From positions 39,342 through 103,341 of the forward strand of contig JAUQQK010000006.1 in NCBI GenBank assembly GCA_030549905.1: DNA of 64,000 nucleotides, written 5' to 3'. Each line of letters opens with the position of its first letter. Position 1 is the first letter of the stretch. Of this stretch, positions 1 to 10,980 are shown one piece after another. The notes below the pieces were generated by a model. The model did not search any database and was not told where the DNA came from. It saw only the letters and a program-made list of their open reading frames with translations. Origin of the DNA: Aquificota bacterium (GTDB lineage Bacteria > Aquificota > Aquificia > Aquificales > Aquificaceae). The translations under genes were made by a program, and so were the position numbers.

Positions 1-45
1 GCAAGCTATTTAAAGCTATGTATTCCTATTATTTAAAACATGGTG

Positions 46-2256
<2,211 letters not shown>

Positions 2257-2260
<4 letters not shown>

Positions 2261-2991
2261 ATTTAAGGCTACTCAATTTAGTCCCGTCGCTCCTGCTTTT
2301 ATCCTTCCCTCCTTCACCTTCTATCCTTTCAATGCGGAAGATGCGGGAACCCTTGGAGCGGGAAAGTTCCAGCTTGAGGCTAACTACGCCTACTTCAGAC
2401 AGTATGACAGAACAACACATCAGCACATAGTGGTGCAGATAACTGCAGGGCTCAGAGATAACATGGATGCGGCCCTCTTTGTGCCTTATTCCTTCTACAG
2501 GTATCCGCAGGGTGGTAAATTGGAGGGTTTTAGCGATGCGGGCGTGTTTATCAAACACATACCCCTGCAGCTATTGGGCGTAAGGCTCGGTTATAAGGCA
2601 CAGCTCAACCTTGATACGGGTAAGGAAGGAATAGGCTACGGAGCCTACCGCAAACCTCCACCTTATAATTGAGAAGGAGTTTCATCCTTTAACGCTGAAC
2701 GCCAACCTCTTCTATGTGAAGGCATCTCACGTGGAAGGGCTGAGAGACTCCTATGGCTTTTACCTGCATGCCTACAGAAGGGTTTTAAAATGGGCTACCC
2801 TTGGCGGTGAGTTCAAGTATCTGGTGCCTGAGGACAGGCAGGTGAAAGAGGCTGATATGCATGTGCTTTTTGGGACCGTTTTTCATCTTTCTGAGAGCAC
2901 GGAGCTTAGCTTTGGCTTTCAGCATGGCATAAACAGAGAGGATGGGTTTTCAAGGTATGGTTTTCTTGCGGGCCTCCTCTACAGGTTTTAG
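2257..2991 (+). pseudogene. Outer-membrane beta-barrel protein, broken by two frameshifts
   Basis: Three overlapping reading frames together read as one exported barrel protein. The first starts at the ATG overlapping the rph stop and encodes a hydrophobic signal-like segment ([15 protein letters not shown]). Near 2300-2330 the sense passes to a second frame with PFNAEDAGTLGAGKF, typical of the phenol-degradation MetA-like transporter family. Near 2645 it returns to the first frame and ends in LLYRF, with the terminal Phe of barrel proteins. The two indels restore the original frame. Either the gene has decayed or the sequence carries two indel errors; the sequence alone cannot decide. Confidence 0.75.
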
Positions 2992-3000
2992 ACCTCCCCC

Positions 3001-3029
3001 TTGACAGGATAATCTTGGGATTGTATATT
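3001..3029 (+). promoter_or_regulatory. Sigma-70-type promoter for feoAB
   Basis: TTGACA (3001-3006), a 17-bp spacer and TATATT (3024-3029) form a near-consensus promoter 30 nt before feoA. An imperfect inverted repeat (GATAATC-ttgg-GATTGTA) overlaps the spacer and the -10. This could be an iron-responsive operator, and a Fur-family gene is present at 40158, but the match to a Fur box is weak. Confidence 0.7.
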
Positions 3030-3058
3030 AATTTCTAAATTCCTTTCAGGAGGCTTTT

Positions 3059-3271
3059 ATGAAGCTTGAAGAGGTTGAGCTGGGCCAAGAGGTGGTAATT
3101 GTTGACCTGTCTGGTAAGGAGGAGGTCTTTAAGAAGGTGGAAGCCATGGGTCTAAGACGTGGCAGGAGGGTGGCCCTTCTTCAAAAGGTTGGCAGAAACC
3201 TGCTCCTGAAGGTAAATAATTCAAGGGTTGTGATTAGCAAAGACCTGGCAAGGCATATAGAGGTTCAATGA
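3059..3271 (+). CDS. feoA: FeoA ferrous iron transport protein
   Basis: Small cytosolic SH3-like protein of 70 residues that supports FeoB-dependent Fe(II) uptake. It has the typical FeoA layout with the central MGLRRGRRVALLQKVG segment and a C-terminal strand ending in ISKDLARHIEV. AGGAGG precedes the ATG, and the stop overlaps the feoB start (ATGA), as in other feoAB operons. Confidence 0.93.
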   Translation: MKLEEVELGQEVVIVDLSGKEEVFKKVEAMGLRRGRRVALLQKVGRNLLLKVNNSRVVISKDLARHIEVQ

Positions 3272-5334
3272 AAAGAATCACCTTAGCCCTTGCGGGCAAC
3301 CCCAATGTGGGGAAAACCAGCATACTCAACCACCTTGCCGGCACAAGCCTTAAAGTGGGCAACTGGCCGGGTGCCACTGTGGAGAAGAAGGAGGGAAGGG
3401 TTGAGTTTATGGGCTATGAAATAATCCTCATAGACCTGCCGGGCGTATATACCCTTGAGCCCCTTTCAGAAGAAGAGTGGATAGCCTACAGGTTTTTAAC
3501 AGAAGGAAAGCCAGACCTTGTGCTGAACGTGGTGGAGGCAAGCAACATAGAAAGAGACCTTCTGCTTACTGTGGAGCTCTTAGAGCATGAAATGCCCGTG
3601 CTCATAGCCCTAAACATGGTGGACGAAGCCCAGAAACTTGGTGTTGAAATAAAAGACAGGTGGCTTTCTGAGCTTCTTGGTGTGAGGGTGGTCAGGACCA
3701 ACGGAAGGACTGGCGAGGGCGTAAGGGCTCTGCTCCAGCATATCATAGAGGTCTATAACTTAAAGGAAAAGCCCAAGCCCCTCCACTATAGCAAAGAGTT
3801 AGAAGAATTTCTTCAAAGGGTGAGAGAAAAGGACAATGAGCCGAAGGCTACGCTCATAAGGAAGCTTCTTCAGGAGGAGAGGTTCAGGTCCCTCAGGGAG
3901 GAAATAAAAAGAAGTTTTGGCAAGGAAGCCTACGAGGTAGTCAAGGACGAACGTTATGCCAAGGCACACGGGCTTTTCAGAGAGGTGGTGGAAAGAAGGT
4001 CTGTAAGCTCAAGGGATATAACAGAAGCCTTAGACGGCATACTTCTTCATCCCACCTTTGGTATTCCCCTCTTTTTCCTGCTCATGTTTCTCATCTTTAA
4101 AGTTTCCTTTGACCTTTCCAAGCCTTTTATGGACTGGCTCGATGGGTTTATTAACAAGCTTATAGCTCCTCTGACGGGCTTGCTTTTAACGGCCCTCGGT
4201 GCGGGCGAGTGGCTAAAGAGGTTTTTTGAGGAGGCGGTTATAGGTGGTGTGGGCTTTGTGCTTACCTTCGTTCCTCTCATTGCGGTCATATACTTCCTGC
4301 TTGCCCTCATGGAGTTTTCTGGCTACCTTCCGAGGGTTGCCTTTCTTATGGACAGGTTTATGCACAGGCTCGGGCTTCATGGCAAAAGCCTTGTGCCCCT
4401 TCTTCTCGGCTTTGGATGCAACGTGCCCGCCATAGTGGCCACAAGAACCCTTGAAACAAAAAGGGACAAGCTCCTGGTGATAGCCATGGTCCCCTTCATG
4501 AGCTGTCCCGCAAGGCTTGTGGTCTTTTCCTTCTTTGCGGTGCTCTTTTTCAAAAACCCTGCTGTGGTCATATTTTCCCTTTACCTTCTTGGCATTCTTG
4601 TAGCTTTTATTACCGCCATAATACTAAGAAAGACCGCCTTCGGAGGAAGCCTTTACCATTTTGTGATGGAGCTACCACCCTACAGGCTACCTACCCTCAG
4701 GCTACTTTTCAGGACCGTCTGGGTATATGTAAAAGACTTTCTTTACAGGGCTGGCACGCTCATATTCTCTGCCTCTGTGGTCATATGGCTGGCTCTGAGC
4801 CTGCCACCCGGCGTGAAAAGACCTTCTGAGAGTCTTGCGGGCTATGTGGGGAGGGCGATAGCACCTGTTTTTGAGCCTCTTGGGCTTTCTGACTGGAGGA
4901 TTACCACCTCTCTGATACCTGCCTTCCTTGCCAGAGAAATAGTCCTTAGCTCCATGGGCACCATATACTCTGCAGAGGTAAAAGAGGAAGAAAAGCCCTT
5001 TGAGCTGTCTGAAGCTTTAAAGGAGCAGGTTTTAGCCTTTGGCAAAGCCATAAGGTCCGCCCTGATAAATATCTTAAGCCCTGTGCCCTCTGCCTTCAAG
5101 GTGGAGGAAGAGGAGGGTAGCCTCAAAGCTGTGGTCGCTCAGGCTCTTAGCCCCCCTCAGGCTCTTGCCTTTATGGTCTTTTTGCTTTTATATACTTCCT
5201 GCCTTGGTACGGTGGCGGTTATGTGGAGAGAGGCTGGAAAAAAGTTTGCCCTTCTTTTCCTCCTCTACAGCTTTCTTGTGGCATGGCTTGCGGGCTTTTT
5301 AACCTACAGGGGGTTTATCCTGTGGAGTATGTGA
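3268..5334 (+). CDS. feoB: FeoB ferrous iron transporter
   Basis: Inner-membrane Fe(II) transporter with an N-terminal G domain. G1 is GNPNVGKT at about residues 10-17, with switch-region TVEKKEG, DLPGVY as G3, and NMVD as G4. A helical spacer is followed by two gate regions; the VPLLLGFGCNVPAI and FMSCPARL segments carry the conserved gate cysteines. The 688-residue length is on the short side of normal, mainly in the C-terminal part. It is coupled to feoA upstream and to a tiny Cys-containing ORF downstream. Confidence 0.97.
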   Translation: MKRITLALAGNPNVGKTSILNHLAGTSLKVGNWPGATVEKKEGRVEFMGYEIILIDLPGVYTLEPLSEEEWIAYRFLTEGKPDLVLNVVEASNIERDLLLTVELLEHEMPVLIALNMVDEAQKLGVEIKDRWLSELLGVRVVRTNGRTGEGVRALLQHIIEVYNLKEKPKPLHYSKELEEFLQRVREKDNEPKATLIRKLLQEERFRSLREEIKRSFGKEAYEVVKDERYAKAHGLFREVVERRSVSSRDITEALDGILLHPTFGIPLFFLLMFLIFKVSFDLSKPFMDWLDGFINKLIAPLTGLLLTALGAGEWLKRFFEEAVIGGVGFVLTFVPLIAVIYFLLALMEFSGYLPRVAFLMDRFMHRLGLHGKSLVPLLLGFGCNVPAIVATRTLETKRDKLLVIAMVPFMSCPARLVVFSFFAVLFFKNPAVVIFSLYLLGILVAFITAIILRKTAFGGSLYHFVMELPPYRLPTLRLLFRTVWVYVKDFLYRAGTLIFSASVVIWLALSLPPGVKRPSESLAGYVGRAIAPVFEPLGLSDWRITTSLIPAFLAREIVLSSMGTIYSAEVKEEEKPFELSEALKEQVLAFGKAIRSALINILSPVPSAFKVEEEEGSLKAVVAQALSPPQALAFMVFLLLYTSCLGTVAVMWREAGKKFALLFLLYSFLVAWLAGFLTYRGFILWSM

Positions 5335-5408
5335 TAACCCTTCTTATTGCCCTTATTGGAGGCTTTCTCTGGTGGAGAAGGAGGAAAAGACACTGCTGTA
5401 GCCCCTGA
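5322..5408 (+). CDS. Tiny FeoB-associated Cys-containing membrane protein
   Basis: A 28-codon ORF starts at a GTG 8 nt after a GGGGG ribosome site and overlaps the 3' end of feoB in another frame. It encodes one transmembrane helix (VITLLIALIGGFLWW), a basic stop-transfer run (RRRKRH) and a terminal CCSP. This layout resembles the FeoB-associated Cys-rich membrane protein family that follows feoB in many bacteria. A second GTG at 5331 is an alternative start. The function in those families is unclear; a role in FeoB assembly or metal handling is an inference. Confidence 0.6.
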   Translation: MEYVITLLIALIGGFLWWRRRKRHCCSP

Positions 5409-5413
5409 AGGTT

Positions 5414-5419
5414 TATAAT
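5414..5419 (+). promoter_or_regulatory. -10 element close to secA start
   Basis: TATAAT ends 9 nt before the secA ATG and no ribosome site lies between. If used, transcription would start within about 3 nt of the start codon, giving a leaderless mRNA. Confidence 0.5.
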
Positions 5420-5428
5420 TTTATAGTT

Positions 5429-8224
5429 ATGGTTGAATGGATACTTAAAAAGCTCTTAGGCACAAAAAGCGACCGGGAGGTCAAAAGGCTCAGGAAGGTG
5501 GTAAAAAGAATAGGCGAAAGGGAGCGTGAGCTTGACAGCCTATCAAACCTTGAGCTGGTGAGCCTTGCTCAGGATATGAGAAGGAAAATACTGCAGGAAG
5601 AAGGGCTGAAGGAAAAAATAATAAAGGGAGAGATAACGCCTGAGGTGGAGCTTGTCTTTGCCTTGGTGAGGGAGGCTGGAAAAAGGACGTTAGGGCTCAG
5701 GTTCTTTGATGTTCAGCTAATAGGTGGTCTTGTTTTGCATGAGGGAAAGATTGCGGAGATGAAGACGGGCGAGGGTAAGACCCTTGTGGCAACTTCAGCC
5801 ACAGCGGTAAATGCTATGACAGATGAAGGCGTTCATGTGGTGACGGTAAATGACTATCTGGCGAGAAGAGATGCCCAGTGGATGGGTCCCATATACCTCT
5901 TTTTAGGTCTTGATGTGGGTGTTATAAACTCCGATTACAGCTCCTACAGGGTTGAATGGGCAGACCCAAAGCTGGCACAGAGAGCTATAGAAGAAGACTG
6001 GAGGGTATGGCCAAAGGGATACTTTGAGGAAACACTACCATCTGAGCTTATAAACGTTCAGGCAAAGAAAGCCTTCTACACAAAGCTAACTCCCTGCACA
6101 AGAAGGCAGGCATACGAAGCCCACATAACATACGGCACCAACAACGAGTTTGGCTTTGATTATCTAAGAGACAATATGGCTTTTTCCTTGGATGAGATAG
6201 TACAGGTAAAAGGGCACAACTTTGCCATAGTGGACGAGGTGGACTCTATCCTCATAGATGAAGCAAGGACACCCCTTATTATCTCGGGACCCGCCGAGCT
6301 GGACACCTCTATCTATTACAGAGCCGATGAGGCGGTAAGAAGGCTTGAGAGGGACAGGGACTATACGGTGGACGAGAAAAACAGAACGGTTCAGCTCACA
6401 GAGGAGGGTATAAGAAGGCTTGAGGAGATTCTGGGTGTGGAAAACCTCTACGACATAAGAAACATAGAGCTTCTACATGCGGTGAATCAGGCTCTGAGAG
6501 CCCATGAGCTTTTTAAGAGGGATGTGCATTACATAGTAAGGGACAAGGAAGTGCTTATTGTGGATGAATTTACGGGAAGGGTACTCCCCGGCAGGAGGTG
6601 GTCCGACGGACTTCATCAAGCCATAGAGGTCAAGGAGGGCGTTCCCCCTCAGCAGGAAAACCAGACCCTTGCCAGCATCACCTTCCAGAACTACTTCAGG
6701 CTATACAGAAAGCTTTCTGGTATGACGGGCACCGCAGAAACGGAAGCCCTTGAGTTCAAGGAAATATACGGGCTTGAGGTGGTGGTTGTGCCCACCCACA
6801 GACCCATGAGGAGAAAAGACCATCCAGACCTTGTTTATAAAACCAAGGGTGAAAAGTGGAAGGCGGTGGTAGAGCTCATAAAGAAAGAGCATGAGAAGGG
6901 CAGGCCCATACTGGTCGGAACCATTTCTATTGAAGACTCCGAGCATCTTTCTAAGCTACTCCAGAAGGAGAAGATACCCCACAACGTGCTGAACGCAAAG
7001 CACCATGAGAAGGAAGCAGAGATAATAGCTCAGGCAGGCAGGCTTGGGGCTGTCACCATATCCACCAACATGGCAGGAAGGGGAACGGACATACTTCTGG
7101 GAGGAAACCCTGAATATTTAGCGAGGGAAATAATCCGCTCAAAGGGCAAAAGCCTTGAGGAGGCAACGGAAGAGGAATGGAAGTCAGCCCTTGAAACTGC
7201 TTACAGGATAACAGAAGAGGAAAAAAAGAAGGTGGTGGAGCTGGGTGGTCTTTTGGTGATAGGCACGGAAAGGCATGAATCAAGAAGGATTGACAACCAG
7301 CTGAGGGGTAGGGCTGGAAGGCAGGGAGACCCCGGAGAATCTCGCTTTGTGCTTTCCTTAGAGGATGACCTTATGCGTATATTTGGAGGCGATAGGGTCA
7401 AAAGGCTGATGGACATGCTACGCATACCCGAAGGAGAACCCATAGAGAGCCGTATGGTTACAAAAGCCATACAGAACGCCCAGAAGAGGGTAGAGGCTCA
7501 GAACTTCCAGATAAGGAAGAGGCTTCTTGAATATGACCTTGTGATGAACACGCAAAGGCTTGCGGTTTATTCTATGAGAAGAGACCTTCTTGAGGCTAAG
7601 GGTCTTGAGGACTATATGAAGGAATTTATAGAAGACCATATTTCTCAGAAGGTGGAGGAGCTTCTTAAAGAAGAGGAGCCAGAGCTGTGGGAACTGGAGC
7701 CTTTAAAGGAGTATCTGAAGGAGCTTACAGGAAGAGAGATTGAGATACCTCAGGCAAGGGACAAGGAGGAACTGGTAAGCAAGCTATCGGAAGAAATATA
7801 CAGGCCTGCCCTGCAAAGAAAGGAAGAACTTGGAGAGGAGCTTTTCAGAGAGCTTCTTAAAGTTGTCATGCTTTCCAACCTTGACCACCTTTGGAGGGAA
7901 CATCTTCACACCCTTGATAGGCTAAGAGAAGCTATATACCTGAGGGGCTACGCCTCAAGGGACCCCCTTGTGGAATACAAAAAGGAAGCCTTCTTACTCT
8001 TTGAGGATATGCTCAGCAGGTTCAAAGAAAGGGTCATATCTGACATAATGCACGCGCAGGTAAGGACGCAGGAAGAGGTTCAGGAAGAGCTCAAAAAGGA
8101 AGAGGAGGAAAAGCAAAAGCTTTTGAGCATGGCAGTCTTTAGCGGTGTGGAAGGTAAGGCTGACCAGAAGGGACCAAGAAGGAAGACCCTAAAAGAGAGG
8201 CTAAGGGAAAAGGGCAGGCGGTAG
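5429..8224 (+). CDS. secA: Preprotein translocase ATPase SecA
   Basis: Cytoplasmic motor that drives preproteins through SecYEG. At 931 residues it has Walker A (TGEGKTL) near residue 110, the DEVDSILIDEARTPLIISG Walker B region, NMAGRGTDI and the GRAGRQGDPG arginine-finger region. Between the INSDY strand and the AYEAHITYGTNNEFGFDY motif sits an insertion of about 55 residues absent from E. coli SecA; an insertion here is known in Aquifex SecA. The C-terminal Cys-rich zinc tail is missing and the protein ends in a basic run. It appears monocistronic. Confidence 0.98.
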   Translation: MVEWILKKLLGTKSDREVKRLRKVVKRIGERERELDSLSNLELVSLAQDMRRKILQEEGLKEKIIKGEITPEVELVFALVREAGKRTLGLRFFDVQLIGGLVLHEGKIAEMKTGEGKTLVATSATAVNAMTDEGVHVVTVNDYLARRDAQWMGPIYLFLGLDVGVINSDYSSYRVEWADPKLAQRAIEEDWRVWPKGYFEETLPSELINVQAKKAFYTKLTPCTRRQAYEAHITYGTNNEFGFDYLRDNMAFSLDEIVQVKGHNFAIVDEVDSILIDEARTPLIISGPAELDTSIYYRADEAVRRLERDRDYTVDEKNRTVQLTEEGIRRLEEILGVENLYDIRNIELLHAVNQALRAHELFKRDVHYIVRDKEVLIVDEFTGRVLPGRRWSDGLHQAIEVKEGVPPQQENQTLASITFQNYFRLYRKLSGMTGTAETEALEFKEIYGLEVVVVPTHRPMRRKDHPDLVYKTKGEKWKAVVELIKKEHEKGRPILVGTISIEDSEHLSKLLQKEKIPHNVLNAKHHEKEAEIIAQAGRLGAVTISTNMAGRGTDILLGGNPEYLAREIIRSKGKSLEEATEEEWKSALETAYRITEEEKKKVVELGGLLVIGTERHESRRIDNQLRGRAGRQGDPGESRFVLSLEDDLMRIFGGDRVKRLMDMLRIPEGEPIESRMVTKAIQNAQKRVEAQNFQIRKRLLEYDLVMNTQRLAVYSMRRDLLEAKGLEDYMKEFIEDHISQKVEELLKEEEPELWELEPLKEYLKELTGREIEIPQARDKEELVSKLSEEIYRPALQRKEELGEELFRELLKVVMLSNLDHLWREHLHTLDRLREAIYLRGYASRDPLVEYKKEAFLLFEDMLSRFKERVISDIMHAQVRTQEEVQEELKKEEEEKQKLLSMAVFSGVEGKADQKGPRRKTLKERLREKGRR

Positions 8225-8228
8225 CAGG

Positions 8229-8894
8229 CTACCGCAAAAGCCTTACAATTTCTTTTGCCAGAAGGACCATACTCTTTTTATGAAGGACTTTATTGCGAAG
8301 CTTTAACACTTCACCGAAAGGTACATTACCCTCTCTGATAAGCCTCAGTCCGTAAGCTCCCAGAGCCCTTACGATGGTGGAAGGCTTGCCTTCCTTTTTA
8401 CCTCCATCCACATATAAATCCACCAGGTTTCCAAAGTAGCTCTGGGCTTCCTTTATGGTGGTGGCTGGTTTCTGACCCTCTGGGTTTGCGCTGGGTGCCA
8501 CCACAGGCTCACCTAAATGGTATAGAAGCTCCGCCACATGCGTATCTAAGGGTGGGATTCTGACCGCCAGGCTCTTCCTTCCCTGAGTTAAATAAAAAGG
8601 CACCCTGTTTTTTTTGTAGAAGATAAAGGTTATATTAAAAGAGCGCACAAGCTCCTTATGGACCCAACCATACCGCAGTCCCAGTAAGTCAAGCCATCCT
8701 GCGTCAGGAATAAGGAGCAGAAAGGGTCTGCCGGAGGGTCTTCTAAAGGAGTAGAGCCTCTCTACCGCCTCCCTGTCGGAGGCAAGGGCTAAAAGCCCGT
8801 AGATGGTGTCGGTGGGAAAGCATACAATACCACCCTCTTTTAAAACCTGGGCTGAATCCTTTATAGCCTTCCCTATCAGCTTAACAACCCTCAT
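8229..8894 (-). CDS. YrdC/Sua5-family threonylcarbamoyl-AMP synthase
   Basis: YrdC-fold protein of 221 residues, probably making threonylcarbamoyl-AMP for the t6A37 tRNA modification from threonine, bicarbonate and ATP. The fold signature [10 protein letters not shown] and the APSAN (SxN) motif near residue 135 are clear. The usual KxR motif reads FRRP here, so the lysine seems replaced; a YciO-like paralogue with another role cannot be excluded. Its start overlaps the stop of thrC, so both belong to one operon, which is apt because threonine is a substrate. Confidence 0.82.
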   Translation of the reverse strand: MRVVKLIGKAIKDSAQVLKEGGIVCFPTDTIYGLLALASDREAVERLYSFRRPSGRPFLLLIPDAGWLDLLGLRYGWVHKELVRSFNITFIFYKKNRVPFYLTQGRKSLAVRIPPLDTHVAELLYHLGEPVVAPSANPEGQKPATTIKEAQSYFGNLVDLYVDGGKKEGKPSTIVRALGAYGLRLIREGNVPFGEVLKLRNKVLHKKSMVLLAKEIVRLLR

Positions 8895-9949
8895 ACGTCT
8901 ATTACCTCTAAAACCCTCTCCACATCAGGAGGCAATGTTATGGGCTGTTCGCATACTTTAATAGCCGTGTCAGGATCCTTAAGACCGTTTCCTGTGAGCG
9001 TGCAAACCACCACCTCACCACCCTTGAAAAAGCCCTCCCTTGTGAGCTTGATAAGACCTGCCACAGAAGCGGCGGAGGCAGGCTCGCAGAATATGCCCTC
9101 CGTGGAAGCTACCAGCTTGTAGGCATAGAGTATCTCATCGTCGCTGACCGCATCTATAAGGCCCTTTGACTCCTGAACCGCCTGAAGGGCACTCTGCCAG
9201 CTATAAGGATTTCCTATCTTTATGGCGGTGGCTATGGTCTGAGGGTTTTTTATGGGATAACCCTTTACTATGGGTGCGGAACCTTCCGCCTGCCAGCCCA
9301 TCATCTTAGGCAGTTTCTTTATTTTTCCAGCCTCATGATACTCCTTATAGCCCTTCCAGTAGGCGGTTATATTGCCCGCATTGCCAACAGGTATAAAATG
9401 GTAGTCGGGCGCGTCCCCTAAGGCATCGCACACCTCAAAGGCACCCGTCTTTTGCCCTTCAATCCTGTAAGGGTTTACCGAATTTACTATCTCCACAGGA
9501 AGCAGCTGACCTATCTTTCTGACTATGTATAAAGCATCATCAAAATTGCCCTGAATGGCTATAACCCTTGCACCATATATGACTGCCTGTGAGAGCTTTC
9601 CCAAGGCTACCGCACCCTTTGGAAGCAGGACAAAGGCCTTTAGCCCTGCCTTTGCCGCGTAGGCAGCGGCGGAGGCGGAGGTGTTTCCTGTAGAAGCACA
9701 TATTACTGCCCTCTTTCCTGCTTCAACCGCCTTTGATATGGCAACCGTCATACCCCTGTCCTTAAAGGAGCCGGTGGGATTAAGCCCCTCATACTTGAGG
9801 AAAATCTCACCCTTAAAGCCTATGGTCCTTGCCAGGTTTTGCGCATGTATTAGCGGAGTATTGCCTTCGCAGAGGGTTATTACGGGCGTTTTATCGTTGA
9901 CGGGTAAATATTCCCTGTATCTGTGTATTATGCCTCGCCAGTAGCTCAT
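8891..9949 (-). CDS. thrC: Threonine synthase
   Basis: PLP enzyme that converts O-phosphohomoserine to threonine. At 352 residues it is the short class of threonine synthase. The PLP-binding lysine is in [10 protein letters not shown] at about residue 63, and the glycine-rich phosphate loop is [10 protein letters not shown]. It lies upstream of and overlaps the YrdC-family gene. Its promoter shares a palindromic -10 with tRNA-Leu, 13 nt before the ATG, with no ribosome site. Confidence 0.96.
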   Translation of the reverse strand: MSYWRGIIHRYREYLPVNDKTPVITLCEGNTPLIHAQNLARTIGFKGEIFLKYEGLNPTGSFKDRGMTVAISKAVEAGKRAVICASTGNTSASAAAYAAKAGLKAFVLLPKGAVALGKLSQAVIYGARVIAIQGNFDDALYIVRKIGQLLPVEIVNSVNPYRIEGQKTGAFEVCDALGDAPDYHFIPVGNAGNITAYWKGYKEYHEAGKIKKLPKMMGWQAEGSAPIVKGYPIKNPQTIATAIKIGNPYSWQSALQAVQESKGLIDAVSDDEILYAYKLVASTEGIFCEPASAASVAGLIKLTREGFFKGGEVVVCTLTGNGLKDPDTAIKVCEQPITLPPDVERVLEVIDV

Positions 9950-9956
9950 AATTGCT

Positions 9957-9968
9957 TATAATATTATA
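9957..9968. promoter_or_regulatory. Palindromic bidirectional -10 (thrC / tRNA-Leu)
   Basis: TATAATATTATA is a perfect 12-bp palindrome between two divergent units. Read rightwards it supplies the -10 for tRNA-Leu; read leftwards it supplies TATAAT 13 nt before the thrC ATG. Confidence 0.65.
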
Positions 9969-9974
9969 CTCTAC

Positions 9975-10059
9975 GGGGGTGTGGCGGAACTGGCAGACGC
10001 AGGGGACTTAAAATCCCCAGGCCCGAAAGGCCGTGAGGGTTCGAGTCCCTCCACCCCCA
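9975..10059 (+). tRNA. tRNA-Leu (anticodon UAA)
   Basis: A class II tRNA of 85 nt. The acceptor GGGGGTG pairs with CACCCCC and the discriminator is A. The anticodon stem GGGGA/TCCCC carries the loop CTTAAAA with anticodon TAA. A long variable arm (GGCC-CGAAA-GGCC) and the GGTTCGAGTCC T-arm are present. The 3' CCA is not encoded. The dcd start codon follows 9 nt later, so the ORF-track start for dcd inside the tRNA is not real. Confidence 0.95.
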
Positions 10060-10068
10060 GGCTATGCC

Positions 10069-10596
10069 ATGATATTGAGCGATGCAAGTATAAAGGAGCT
10101 TATAAGGGCTGGAGAGCTATTGTTAGAACCCTACAGGGAAGAAAACATACAGGCTTCCTCCATAGACCTTACCTTGGGCTCAGAAGTGGTGCTATATAGG
10201 TCCGAGTGTATAGACCTCAAAAGCCCTTCCCTTCCCGTGGAAAAGCTGAGCATTCCCGAAAATGGTTTTTTAATACCTCCAAAGGCTTTTCTCTTAGCAA
10301 GCACGGAAGAATACATAAAACTGCCCGACTACATAACCGCCTTTGTGGAAGGAAGGTCATCCCTCGGCAGGCTTGGGCTTTTTATAGAGAACGCCGGATG
10401 GGTGGACGCGGGCTTTGAGGGACAGCTAACCCTTGAGCTATACAATGCCAACAATGCACCCATAAGGATATACAGAGGCATAAGGATATGTCAGATTGTG
10501 CTGGCAAGGCTGGACAGACCCGCAGAAAAGCCCTACAGGGGCAAATACCTCGGTCAGAGAGGAGCCACGCCTTCTAAGGTCTTCATGGACTTTTAG
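10069..10596 (+). CDS. dcd: dCTP deaminase
   Basis: Converts dCTP to dUTP for dTMP synthesis. The 175-residue protein has the EGRSSLGRLGL motif and the AGWVDAGFEGQLTLELYN core, in which the Glu after LTL matches the catalytic glutamate of the family. I start it at the ATG after the tRNA (MILSDASIKELI) because the longer ORF runs through tRNA sequence. The bifunctional dUMP-forming relatives look similar, so monofunctional action is likely but not certain. Confidence 0.93.
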   Translation: MILSDASIKELIRAGELLLEPYREENIQASSIDLTLGSEVVLYRSECIDLKSPSLPVEKLSIPENGFLIPPKAFLLASTEEYIKLPDYITAFVEGRSSLGRLGLFIENAGWVDAGFEGQLTLELYNANNAPIRIYRGIRICQIVLARLDRPAEKPYRGKYLGQRGATPSKVFMDF

Positions 10597-10970
10597 AGGT
10601 ATAGAAGGTCTATGGGCTTTCTTCCGGCAAAGCCCTCATTTAGCTCGTGCCAGTACATTATAGTATCCTCGTCCTCCTTCCAGCAGAGCCATATGTAGCG
10701 GTTCTGATGAAAAGAGAGAAAATCCACCAGTATGGGGTCTATGCCCTTTATCACACCGCCAAGAGCCTCAATCTTCTGGAAAAGTCTTTTTATATCCGCA
10801 TCCAGGTCTTTCACGTGGCTTTCAAGGTATAACCTTTCTAAGAGGTCCTGCTCCTCCTCCAGTCTGTTGAGGCATGTATATAGTTCTTCTCTCTTTGCGT
10901 TTATCTCCTCCACTATAGGCTTTATGACCGTTATCAAATCCCTTGCCGTTTCAAGGTCAAAGACTTTCAT
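10593..10970 (-). CDS. DUF2203-family protein
   Basis: A 125-residue protein starting at MKVFDLETA. The N-terminal half is a predicted coiled coil with many Glu, Leu and Lys residues. The C-terminal half has the GGVIKGIDPILVDF segment and a terminal acidic IMYWHELNEGFAGRKPI stretch typical of DUF2203. No biochemical function is established. The first 17 residues of the tracked ORF are dropped as unlikely. Its 3' end overlaps that of dcd tail to tail, and it lies downstream of the sHdr island on the same strand. Confidence 0.8.
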   Translation of the reverse strand: MKVFDLETARDLITVIKPIVEEINAKREELYTCLNRLEEEQDLLERLYLESHVKDLDADIKRLFQKIEALGGVIKGIDPILVDFLSFHQNRYIWLCWKEDEDTIMYWHELNEGFAGRKPIDLLYL

Positions 10971-10980
10971 AGCTAATAAT

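Noticed and set aside
3007-3030. Fur box in the feoAB promoter
   Set aside because: Only a weak inverted repeat; too far from the 19-bp consensus to call, so noted only under the promoter.
10033-10068. N-terminal extension of dcd (MRVRVPPPPGYA)
   Set aside because: It is the 3' part of tRNA-Leu translated; the real start is the ATG at 10069.
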